DNA from: Rachicladosporium sp. CCFEE 5018 | Lineage: Eukaryota; Ascomycota; Dothideomycetes; Cladosporiales; Cladosporiaceae | DNA: 16,322 bases | Direction: 5' to 3' | NCBI GenBank assembly: GCA_002077045.2 | Contig: KZ111143.1 | Location: forward strand, 325,379 to 341,700 | In this document: positions 9,117 to 16,322 of the stretch, in pieces | How positions within the stretch are numbered: the first letter of the stretch is position 1 | Layout: each line of letters begins with the position of its first letter | Notes under the pieces: model-generated | Databases searched by the model: none | Told to the model about the DNA's origin: nothing | The model's input: the letters and a program-made list of their open reading frames with translations, nothing else | Made by a program: the position numbers and the translations under genes

Positions 9117-9431
9117 GCTTGCATCACAATGCGCGACGAGCGCAAGTCGCGGCCGCGGTCGGCGAGTGATCGAGACACAGAATGAGACCTGAGGCTTGGG
9201 AAGGACTGCTTTACTGCTGAGATACCACATGTCTTTACGGACTACTGCGATAGGGCTACCACCGGGTAATAGGTAGCGTCTAATCATCACTTCATGACTT
9301 CGGTTCCCACAAACTGTTGCTGAATGATGTTATGATCTATGCCGATCCATTATTGCTAGACTACGAGACCCCCCGTACCGAACGCCCAACGCTATGCACG
9401 ACCAAGGCCCTCCAAGGAACTTCTTCATCAC
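9117..9431. other. Convergent 3' intergenic spacer
   Basis: 315 bp between the stop codons of the 67-aa gene and the BTB gene. It must carry both 3' untranslated regions and polyadenylation signals. No classic AATAAA, repeat or coding sequence was noticed. Confidence 0.5.
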
Positions 9432-10559
9432 TCACTGACAACCCTCCCCATCCGCATGCTCATGATACCTCCCACAAAGGCCCCTTCCACTCCAAGGTTT
9501 ACATCCCCCAGAATCCTCCCCAAGCACAACCCTCTCCCCTCCCGCCCTTCTCACACACCCCCCACAGAAAGCCCTCTCGCACCCAACGCACTTCTCATGG
9601 CTAACGCCCGGCTTCAGCACCTCCCTACACCCTTCGCAAGCCCGACTACTAGCGTAGCTGCTAGGCCGCCAGGCAACGAGAGTGTGTCGTTCCACGCCTT
9701 CAGGACCGGGGCGTTTGAGTTTCACGACCAGTTCGCGGAGGAACTTAGCATGCCATTCGTCTTTGTGCGTTGCGAGGAGCTTGTCGGTTTTCTTGTAGGC
9801 GAAGAGGTCCAGGATGAGACTCTTCAGAGGCGCAGTGGCGCGAATCTGCTCGTACAGTATCCTCGTATCGCTGGGTGTCGGCACGCTGTTTGTCGCTTCG
9901 GAAAGTCGTGCGATGGTGCTGAGGATATGGTTGCTTAGCGGTGTCGTCAATAGCCTGTCGCTCAAGCCGTAGAGATCGATAAGCAGGAAGTACTTCGGAC
10001 TTCCGGCGTGGTTCCTCAACTCGCCGTCTGCCTGTGCGTCCGCTAGCACAAGACTGCTCCACGGCGTCAACGCGCCGGGAACCTGCGCCGCGGTCTGCAG
10101 ATGTGGAACCTGATATGCTGGTCCTGGTGTCGTCAGACTGCCGGTATATAGCCATTGCAGGAACCACTCGAATACCTCGGGCTTCTCTTCTGGCAGCCGG
10201 ACAGTCTGGTCCAGCCCTTCGGCGAAGGTAGAGTTCAATGCCGCAGCGAAGAAAGGCGATGCAGAGCAAAGAAGCTCTTTGTGCACAAGATAAGACACCG
10301 CACCCTTCGGGCCAGTAGGCGTTGTAGTAGGCGTCGCGTCCGAGCCCACGAGCACCGTAGCGCAGCCGGTGAAGGTACGGAAGGCTGAGCGTAGTGGTAT
10401 CTTAGCGGACGCTCTGCCGCTGCGAGGGCGAGATGTGGTGCGCCCTTGTTCTTGAGCTGCGGGAGGAGCGTCGCGCATTGCCTCCTCGGCAGTCGAGAGG
10501 TCACTCGCCGTTGGGCTAGGAAGCTCGGTCGAGGGGACACCAGACATACTCATCGCCAT
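9432..10559 (-). CDS. BTB/POZ-domain protein with C-terminal cysteine-rich (zinc-binding-like) tail
   Basis: 375 residues from ATG 10559-10557. The frame stays open upstream to a GTG at 10724, but that part has no ATG and looks non-coding, so I chose MAMSMSGV; ATGs two and four codons later are alternatives. Residues 1-60 are a Pro/Ser/Arg-rich tail. A BTB fold covers about 61-142, with VHKELLCSASPFF (about 92-104) and the WLYTGSL ending (136-142); BTB domains mediate dimerisation and cullin-3 or corepressor contacts. A variable stretch follows, then a helical region (PKYFLLIDLYGLSDRLL). The tail has C308, C311, C324, C327, C332, C335, C353 and C362, then H366 and H368, a pattern suggesting bound zinc. 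This BTB plus Cys-rich tail arrangement recurs in filamentous ascomycetes, mostly uncharacterised. There is no kelch or MATH domain, so a cullin-3 adaptor role is only one option. Confidence 0.85.
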   Translation of the reverse strand: MAMSMSGVPSTELPSPTASDLSTAEEAMRDAPPAAQEQGRTTSRPRSGRASAKIPLRSAFRTFTGCATVLVGSDATPTTTPTGPKGAVSYLVHKELLCSASPFFAAALNSTFAEGLDQTVRLPEEKPEVFEWFLQWLYTGSLTTPGPAYQVPHLQTAAQVPGALTPWSSLVLADAQADGELRNHAGSPKYFLLIDLYGLSDRLLTTPLSNHILSTIARLSEATNSVPTPSDTRILYEQIRATAPLKSLILDLFAYKKTDKLLATHKDEWHAKFLRELVVKLKRPGPEGVERHTLVAWRPSSYASSRACEGCREVLKPGVSHEKCVGCERAFCGGCVRRAGGERVVLGEDSGGCKPWSGRGLCGRYHEHADGEGCQ

Positions 10560-11375
10560 CGCTGGGTGCACAGCCGTTGACCAGACACCAGCGAAGGCGC
10601 GGATCGGTTGATTTGGTGTAGTTGGATGACGAGGGAGGCTGCGGAACCAGACCGGCTCGGTGTCGCTTGGGGGATCCAGATTGATAGTGATAGTTTGATA
10701 TGTAGCGAACGTGGATCGTATCACAATCAGTGGTGACGTCGAGTGAATGGCTATTGTTACTAGTAGCTGAGGTAAAATTGTGTATCAAGATCGTTCACTG
10801 CGATGACAGAGAAAATGGCAGATCAGAAAAAGCGAAACAACTCACAAAGCAAGCAACATAAGCCTAGACATTGACGCAGAGCTTTGCCTGTTGCAAGACC
10901 GCGGCCATGAATGTCTTTGTCGCAAGCAGCCAAACATCGCTTTGCGACCGGATGCGGGCGCTGTCGAACGTCTCGCCGCTCAATCTTCATTCTTGAAGTC
11001 TGCAAGACATCTCAGCGCACCGTCGAGGGAAATTTTCCGTAGAGTGTGCTTTCTGCATTGAGTTGGTCATCATGCGCGCCGACAAATGGAAAGATGAGTG
11101 GTGAGAGGAGATGTAGCAGCATAACGGAGCCGAAGGTGTTGCTACGGGCAAAGCCGCGCGACGTCCGAGCGTGTTTGCCAGGACGACCTCTGGAATGCGG
11201 CAGATCCGTCCAGCCCATGCATCCTACCGTATTCGTACTCCCGCCTCCCAATTCCATACCCATGTCGATCGCATCGTCCGTTCTCGATATTAGGCCTTCC
11301 CAAATGCAGAGCCCAGCGCGCTGCCCGTGCAGCGTCGACTCTACGCCTCTGCTGCCAAAGTAGGAGACCACTCAC
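10560..11375. other. Long intergenic region without a supported gene
   Basis: 816 bp between the BTB start and the KH gene stop. It presumably holds the BTB promoter and leader and the KH gene 3' UTR. The longest minus-strand frame (11012-11371) has no ATG at its start and no recognisable domain, and plus-strand frames look like noise. A strong donor sequence, GTGAGT, sits immediately after the KH stop codon (11375 downward on the minus strand). Confidence 0.5.
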
Positions 11376-13160
11376 CTATTGCCGAAGCTCTACCGACGAT
11401 TTGACGGCGCACGGCTGTCCGCCTTGTCGCCAGAAGAGTCACCTGCAAAGAAGAGTAAGTTCGTAAATTGTCCCTAATTCATCATGCTACATAAGCGCAG
11501 CCAGCACCCAAGTAGTATACAGCCCGACGAGTGCAAGCCACGCTTCTACCGCGGCATAGCGGCATTGGAATTCTTGCTCGACTCACCCAGGCGGGAATAA
11601 AGCATGTATAACGCCATCTGATTGCACTCCTGTGTTCCCGTAATCGTGACCAGGCGCTCGTTATTATTATCCTGCGGCTCGTTGATCTTGATGACACTGC
11701 CGCTGAGTTGGCGGATCTCGTTAATCTTCGCTCCGCCCTTCCCGATGATGGCGCCGACCATGTCGTTAGGGATGAAGATTTGTTGCGTGATTGGCTGACC
11801 GGGAAAGCCGGGTCCGCCTTGCACTGGCTGTTGAGGAGGGCCGGCATGGGCAGGGTTCGCAGGTCCGGCTCCCGAGTAGCCATGTGGCGCTTGCGGACCA
11901 GCGCCGATGTATGGTGCGCGTGGAGACGCAGCTCCGTAGCCTGCCTGAGGGGCTTGCTGCTGCTGTGGTTGTTGGGCGCCTTGATACCCTCCACCGCCAT
12001 ACTGACCCGCGGGCGGGCGACCAGACTGGTAATTTGGACGGCGCTGGTTATCTGGGTGACCCATCTGTCCACCAGCGTGCTGAGGCACATAGGGAACGAC
12101 CTGCATGCCACCCGGTAGCACGCCTTGCGGTCCTCCATGGCGTACTGCGTATGCCGAAGCTGCAGGGCCGCCGAACCGCTCGGTCAGCTGCTCGACCAGC
12201 GTACTGCCCACGTAGTATGTTGCGATGTGGATTGCGTCGGCTACACCAAGCACAACTAGTGAGCGCTCGGTCGACAACGGCAAGCAAGCCTCGGACGCGT
12301 TCAAGCGAGCACCGGATGCTTCCTGGATCTCACGAATCCTGATACCCTGCTTGCCAATGATAGATCCGATGAGGATGTGCGGGATAAGCAAGCGGAGGGG
12401 ATAGGTCTTGCTTTGAGGGGTGGACGGCTGGTCGAGGGGCTCTTGATTGAGGGTACGTACGATGAGACCGAGTGCCTGGGAGATGTCAGCGTTGCAATTC
12501 CGAAGTCACCGATAGGAAAGTTCATACCTTCGCGACAGCGTCAACAAGCCCACTGACTGTGAGCACACGCTCAACAGCACCTCTCGAATACTCGCTCACT
12601 GTGCACTTGGCGCCGGCCATGCGGCGAATCTGGCTAACATTCTCGCCGCCCTTACCAATGGTGGTCGCCGCTTCAGCACTTGTGATGATAGCCCGCACGT
12701 GCAGCCAACCGGTCTCGTCGCGGTGGTCGTAGTGAGGCGCCTGCGATCCAGCACGGTGAGACTCTGTGGCACCATTCGCGTGGTTCGACTGCACAGGCTG
12801 TGTCTCGAGTATCTGGTAAGATCCGGTTGCACTGTTGGTAGCAGCTGGCGCATCCGGTACCACCGTGTCCTCCGGCTTCTCTATGCTTGTGATATCGGCC
12901 TTGCTCTCCAGGCCGATAAAGTCCTCACTCTTTTGCGCTGGCTCTGCGGAGCTTGCCTCGGCAGTTTCGTCACCAGCCTTGACCTCAGTAGGCTGCTCGG
13001 CGGCAGCGGCAGCAGCTGCGAGGTCATCATTCAGTATTTTATCGAGCGCCGGGCGTTTTGCGTGAGGTCCATCGTCGGGTCCGGACGGAGACGAGGGCTC
13101 CTCGAGCGGACGCTTCTGCGAAGGGACCGATGTCTCTTGTGGTGACTGTGGCTCGGCCAT
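11376..13160 (-). CDS. Three-KH-domain RNA-binding protein (PCBP/Rnc1/Hek2-like)
   Basis: Exons 13160-12528, 12475-11587 and 11443-11376 give 529 residues. Residues 1-145 are an acidic, Ala/Pro-rich tail with the basic motif QKRP. KH1 spans about 152-220, with its GxxG loop GKGG at 169-172. KH2 spans about 236-300, with GKQG at 252-255. A Gln/Gly/Pro-rich low-complexity linker (about 305-440, including runs of Q) leads to KH3 at 441-507, with GKGG at 456-459. All three RNA-gripping loops are intact. Relatives (human PCBP, S. pombe Rnc1, S. cerevisiae Hek2/Pbp2) bind C- or U-rich mRNA segments and affect mRNA stability, localisation or telomere-linked silencing. The start is the ATG before AEPQSPQE; the upstream open frame has no support. 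Intron 1 is 52 nt. The last exon is a prediction from splice signals; without it the protein would end 17 residues after YSRL, at 11546. Confidence 0.9.
11444..11586 (-). other. Predicted last intron of the KH gene
   Basis: 143 nt with donor GTGAGT, branch-like CTTAC and acceptor CTTCTTTGCAG, all near-consensus. Splicing replaces the read-through tail ESSKNSNAAMPR with DSSGDKADSRAPSKSSVELRQ and moves the stop from 11546 to 11376. Both forms leave KH3 intact, so alternative use is possible. Confidence 0.7.
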
Positions 13161-14022
13161 TGCGAATGTGGTGTTCGGGGTACTTGAACGGGGTATTAAG
13201 TGTGGACGAAAGTCTCTGACTGGTAGAGACTCCGGGTTATGATAGAACACCTGCCCGAGATGATGTCTTTGGGGGAACCTGTCAAAGGAAGGGGCGGGAG
13301 AGGACAAGTGGGCGGGTGCAGGAAGCGGTCGAAGGGAAGTGTGTGCTTGTGAAGTGCTCACTTGGGCGAGGAATGGAGTGCTGTGCAATCGCTAGACCGA
13401 TGGGGTATTCGCCTGACAGATAGCGGGGTTGTGATGCGGAGACTTGTGTTGTGCTCGGGGAGGGTCGAAAGCAGGGGCGGAATTTGGAGTCGGAAAGTGC
13501 AGGATCGGGTTGACGAAAGTGGTGGAGAGCTGCGAAAGGTTGTGACGGTACTTGACCTGCGTATCGCCTAATTACGCTGGAATACTCTCGTCTTTGTGCG
13601 AGTTGTGCCGGTGCAGCGTGAATGGTAAGGTAGTGTCAAGGGGTGTGTAGTGTGGTGTAGGAGGAAGAGAGCTGCAGGTAATGAAGCAGCTACGGAGCAA
13701 GCTTCTGCCTAGTGGCTTGGCGAAAAGTTAATGCCTTAGCGCCTGATATCCCGTTTGACTTCACAACATCCCTTTCTCTCTTCGTTGTTGCTCGCTCCAT
13801 GACAATCGACACCATCGATCGCTGTTGTCATTCAAAGAGCCGAGTGATAATCCGACACATCCACTCGAAATGGGCCTGGCTATCGTCAGTAAGGCCGCAC
13901 ACCAGGCTCGCATAGGCCCAGTCACGACAGCGGTCAAGAATTACCTAGGTGCTCTATATCAGTTCCATCACAGCTCACATACCACCCTCATAGCTCGTCC
14001 GTCTATCCCTTCCTCCCGAACA
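13161..14022. promoter_or_regulatory. Leader and promoter region of the KH gene, plus 3' end of the next gene
   Basis: 862 bp. Read on the minus strand, the 230 bp before the KH start are pyrimidine-rich and contain several possible splice donors and acceptors, as in leaders of fungal RNA-binding protein genes. Further up are short GTGTAG/GTGTGG runs (about 13640-13665, plus strand). No ORF with an ATG and domain content, and no tRNA-like A/B boxes, were seen. Confidence 0.4.
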
Positions 14023-15087
14023 TCAAACAGCATTCATGAATATCCTCTCATTCGTCATAAGCAAGACTTCGCACCCGCTATCCGTCCTCTGCAGTTTCCC
14101 ATGGCACCTCCCCACCTTCCTGTCCTCCCCCATGCTGACATCAAACAGCACCCTCACCCACTGAAGCCTCAGCTGAACATCCCAGATTTTCGCCCCGACC
14201 GAGAACATTACTCCCTTACAGTCATACAGCACAATCGGCACGACTGTGCCTTTTCGCAGACTGACCGCTTTTACTCCGAGGAAGCTTACACTGGGCTTGC
14301 GGATCGATGGCTCTGGCTTCGACTTCTGTCGCTTGTTGGTAGAGCGAGTTGCAATGACTTCCTCGATCAAGTGATCCCGCTTGCGCTTCTGTGCGGTGGG
14401 TCCCTCCGAATCGCTAATCTCATCGTCGTCGCATTTCAGATCGCAGCGCCTCGCTGGCTCGTCCCGCGCTGAACGCCAGCGATCCGAGTAATCCAATGAG
14501 TACGTCTCCCACTTCACGAAGCAGAACTCTATCTCCTCCCTTTCCTCGACTTCGATGCTTTGAACGACACCTTCGATCGCATCCTCGTCCATGGTGACTC
14601 TTCGCTCTTCAGGGAAGAAGCGGAGCTGCCATGCGCCTCTGGCTTGTTGTTCCCAGTGTCGAAGTGCGCCGTCCGGTCTGAGTACCATGTCTAGGCGTGG
14701 ATGCAAAGGAGGGCAAGACCGCGGGCTGTATGTTATGTCGGGCAGGGTGTAGGTACGATATCCTTGTCTCGGCGCATTGGTGAGGTGGCGCGGCTTTTGG
14801 GGTTGACGAGATCCATGTTTGCTCAATGACTGCGAATGTTGTTCGACGTGTCGGGCTGTATGGCCGTGGAGCCGGAGGTGGAGATTTCGATAATGGATCG
14901 TGTGGTGGAGGTGCAACCTAAGTGTCGGAGCTTTGGATAGTACAAACGGAGGAGGCTGGTAGCTCGGGATCTGGAGTGTGAGAGCTCGAGACGGATGTGC
15001 GAAAACGAGCAGAGAAGAGGGGCAAGCAGGAAATCTCTTGTACTTCACTTCTTCACAGCCGTCCTCATCCTGGCCCAGCACAGCCAT
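14023..15087 (-). CDS. Unrecognised protein, probably nuclear
   Basis: A single 354-codon frame starting at ATG 15087-15085. I do not recognise the family. Residues 1-110 are rich in His, Arg, Leu and Pro and may be non-coding or intron-containing; ATGs at residues 134 and 166 are alternative starts. From about 120 onward the frame looks clearly coding. An acidic stretch around VEEREEIEF (180-188) and KWETYSLDY (192-200) is followed by CDDDEISDSEG (219-229), a possible casein-kinase-2 target. Two basic clusters, KRKR (234-237) and KRQKSK (252-257), together make a likely bipartite nuclear signal. The C-terminal 95 residues are beta-rich in appearance and carry several hydrophobic strands. There is no membrane segment or signal peptide. 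A plus-strand frame covers the same DNA but starts at TTG and has poor composition. The promoter has a fused CCAAT/E-box. Confidence 0.6.
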   Translation of the reverse strand: MAVLGQDEDGCEEVKYKRFPACPSSLLVFAHPSRALTLQIPSYQPPPFVLSKAPTLRLHLHHTIHYRNLHLRLHGHTARHVEQHSQSLSKHGSRQPQKPRHLTNAPRQGYRTYTLPDITYSPRSCPPLHPRLDMVLRPDGALRHWEQQARGAWQLRFFPEERRVTMDEDAIEGVVQSIEVEEREEIEFCFVKWETYSLDYSDRWRSARDEPARRCDLKCDDDEISDSEGPTAQKRKRDHLIEEVIATRSTNKRQKSKPEPSIRKPSVSFLGVKAVSLRKGTVVPIVLYDCKGVMFSVGAKIWDVQLRLQWVRVLFDVSMGEDRKVGRCHGKLQRTDSGCEVLLMTNERIFMNAV

Positions 15088-15653
15088 GCTACTCTACCAC
15101 CGACGAGAGCGTTGACATGCAATGCAGACGGAATCATGGTACGAAGACACCACCCACCAAGAGTCTCAAAGACGTGAAGTAAGTCGCAGCCAATGATAGC
15201 TCACGCCTCGCCCAAAAGCGCTTGACCAATCACGTGATTTCGATGTTGGTGCTCTGTGTTGGACCTATGGCTTTGCTCGTAATTCTACTGACCAGCAATG
15301 CACCGCCACCTGTGTGGTCAGAGCCGTTTACAAGACGCTGGTCTTAGGTCCTAATGCCGGGATCGGTTGTTGATACGACAACCCAACATCGCTGTATAGC
15401 CAGGGCTTGTCGGTGACGGACATGCAAAGTCGGTGTGCGAAGCGTGTCCCAACGTATTGCAGCATTGTACAAGTCTATTGCGTATCGTTACATTGCTCAA
15501 GCGGTGGCCTCCTTCTGTAGGCCCGGAGGTATACCTCACTGCGCTTCCCCCGGCCCTCACTCTGCAGCCCATACTTTAGAGCCCGAGTGCCTCGAGCGTC
15601 CTGCTCTTATGCCCCAAAGCGCCATCGCTAAAAGCAAATCCCAAGGTCGTACA
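15088..15653. promoter_or_regulatory. Promoter of the unrecognised gene and 3' UTR of the RGG gene
   Basis: 566 bp between two minus-strand genes. The left part contains the CCAAT/E-box element at 15226-15238. A short hairpin-capable repeat, GGTTGT (15365-15370) and ACAACC (15378-15383), lies in the middle; it is too short to interpret. No coding sequence was recognised. Confidence 0.45.
15226..15238. promoter_or_regulatory. Fused CCAAT box and palindromic E-box
   Basis: The sequence CCAATCACGTGAT joins a CCAAT box to the perfect 10-bp palindrome ATCACGTGAT (15229-15238). CCAAT is the site of the HAP/CBC complex; TCACGTGA is the preferred site of Cbf1-type bHLH factors in fungi. It is about 140 bp upstream of the ATG at 15087, a normal activator distance. 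Confidence 0.55.
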
Positions 15654-16322
15654 TTAGTAGTCCATACTCCCGCCACCGTATCCTTGCACACCAGCGTCCA
15701 AACTCCTGTACCCCTGTCCGCCTCTTCCTCGTTGGCCGCCGCCTCCACGACCACCGCGCTGTCCTCCCCTTTGCCCACCTCCACCGCCGCCACCGCGATG
15801 ATTGCCTCTGCCGCCACGGCCGCCGTTGTTACCGCCGCCACGTGATGCTGCGAAGCCAATACCGCCACCGCGTTTGTTGGGATACTGTGGACGACCCTGC
15901 TGAGGCTTGCCGTTCTGGTACCCGTTGTTGCCGTTGCGTGCAGACTTCTGTGGTCGCGAGTTAGTACCGAGGGGAGGGAACTCGTCATCGTTGTGAGCGT
16001 CGAGGCCATGCTTTCTGTTGTTTGTCGAGTCGCTAAGATGATTGCCATTCTGTTGTGCTACCGCGCCAGAAGTCTCCGGCTCGATGGTCAGCAGCGCCCT
16101 CTCGCCGACTGTGGTCTCGAATTGGACTGCATCCTGATCTGCCACTGGCTGCCAGGCGCCAATGCGTGAGCTGTCCGAGGCTCTCGCGGCGCCGCGGATC
16201 GCAAGTACGACATGAGCTGGTGTCTTTTCCGTCCACACACGGGCTGAGCCATCGACAGGCACGATGCGAGCAGCCCATATACGATTGTCGAGGATGCCGA
16301 GTCCTGTGACCTTCCAGCGGAC
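15654..16322 (-). CDS. RGG-rich protein, C-terminal 222 residues (N-terminus off the right edge)
   Basis: Open from the window edge to TAA at 15656-15654; no start codon is inside the window. The first about 85 residues form a compact domain (VTGLGILDNRIWAARIVPVD, then PAHVVLAIRGAARASDS and GAWQPV). After a linker comes DDEFPPLG (112-119), a short motif seen in RNA-associated proteins. The tail (about 151-204) is Arg/Gly-rich with many RGG repeats, a run of seven glycines and Gln-Arg-Gly-Gly units, and ends GGSMDY. RGG tails bind RNA, are arginine-methylated and favour condensates. The compact domain faintly resembles the 2H cyclic-phosphodiesterase region of fungal RNA-repair enzymes (HVVLA compared with HVTxA), and recalls the C-terminal part of fungal 'Swiss army knife' RNA-repair-like proteins; this is from memory and uncertain. 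If so, the catalytic threonine of the H-x-T motif is valine here. Confidence 0.75.
   Translation of the reverse strand, partial: VRWKVTGLGILDNRIWAARIVPVDGSARVWTEKTPAHVVLAIRGAARASDSSRIGAWQPVADQDAVQFETTVGERALLTIEPETSGAVAQQNGNHLSDSTNNRKHGLDAHNDDEFPPLGTNSRPQKSARNGNNGYQNGKPQQGRPQYPNKRGGGIGFAASRGGGNNGGRGGRGNHRGGGGGGGQRGGQRGGRGGGGQRGRGGQGYRSLDAGVQGYGGGSMDY

Noticed and set aside
10560..10724. 55-codon N-terminal extension of the BTB protein
   Set aside because: The extension begins at GTG with no ATG and has non-coding-like composition; the first ATG is at 10559.
10940..11030. tRNA gene suggested by a GTTCGA on the minus strand
   Set aside because: No matching A box, acceptor stem or anticodon arm could be drawn; no other tRNA-like B box was found in the spacers.
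11012..11371. 119-codon minus-strand frame
   Set aside because: Its first codon is GTG, it has no recognisable motif, and it lies in the region downstream of the KH stop.
11072..11463. Possible small plus-strand gene starting MRADKWKDE with later exons
   Set aside because: No consistent donor, branch and acceptor set joined sensible frames, and its last part is antisense to the predicted KH terminal exon.
11444..11586. Intronic box C/D snoRNA in the KH gene (ATGATGA box C seen on the minus strand)
   Set aside because: No CTGA box D follows and there is no terminal stem.
13161..13388. 76-residue N-terminal extension of the KH protein
   Set aside because: Although it starts with ATG, the sequence is a pyrimidine-rich leader in character; the ATG at 13160 gives the natural acidic start.
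13825..14472. 215-codon plus-strand frame
   Set aside because: Starts at TTG, has poor composition and is antisense to the better-supported minus-strand gene at 14023-15087.
15365..15383. Hairpin GGTTGT/ACAACC as a terminator or regulatory RNA
   Set aside because: Six-bp arms are expected by chance in a region this size, and eukaryotic transcription does not use such terminators.

Overview
This window is nuclear DNA of a filamentous ascomycete fungus, most likely a dothideomycete (class inferred from protein resemblance, not tested). Split genes have short GT-AG introns (47-143 nt), most with a recognisable CTRAC-type branch site. Genes lie on both strands with 0.3-0.9 kb spacers. The proteins are fungal types: a FluG-type amidohydrolase/glutamine-synthetase fusion, a BTB protein with a cysteine-rich tail, a three-KH-domain RNA-binding protein and DNA ligase I. 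No prokaryotic operon, CRISPR array, transposon, tRNA or rRNA was found.

Layout, left to right. (1) 1-2181, minus: urea-carboxylase-type biotin enzyme, five exons visible, running off the left edge inside its AHS2 domain. (2) 2182-2820: divergent promoter with MCB-type (ACGCGT) motifs, suited to S-phase control of the ligase. (3) 2821-5499, plus: ATP-dependent DNA ligase I (Cdc9/LIG1 family), intronless. (4) 5525-8390, minus: FluG-like fusion, three exons, its stop 25 bp from the ligase stop. (5) 8391-8786: divergent promoter with short inverted and direct repeats. (6) 8787-9116, plus: 67-aa, lysine-rich protein in three exons. (7) 9432-10559, minus: BTB/POZ protein. (8) 10560-11375: no convincing gene. 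(9) 11376-13160, minus: three-KH protein, three exons. (10) 13161-14022: leader/promoter region. (11) 14023-15087, minus: unrecognised, probably nuclear protein. (12) 15088-15653: promoter with a fused CCAAT/E-box. (13) 15654-16322, minus: C-terminal part of an RGG-rich protein whose remainder lies beyond the right edge.

The genes do not form one pathway. A carboxylase that may handle urea-like nitrogen and a protein with a glutamine-synthetase-like domain lie close together, but a DNA ligase separates them and they share no promoter, so a link is only speculative. I see no clearly new multi-gene system. The best leads are the carboxylase with no amidase domain, the spliced micro-gene, the possible RNA-repair-like RGG protein, and several promoter and splicing details.
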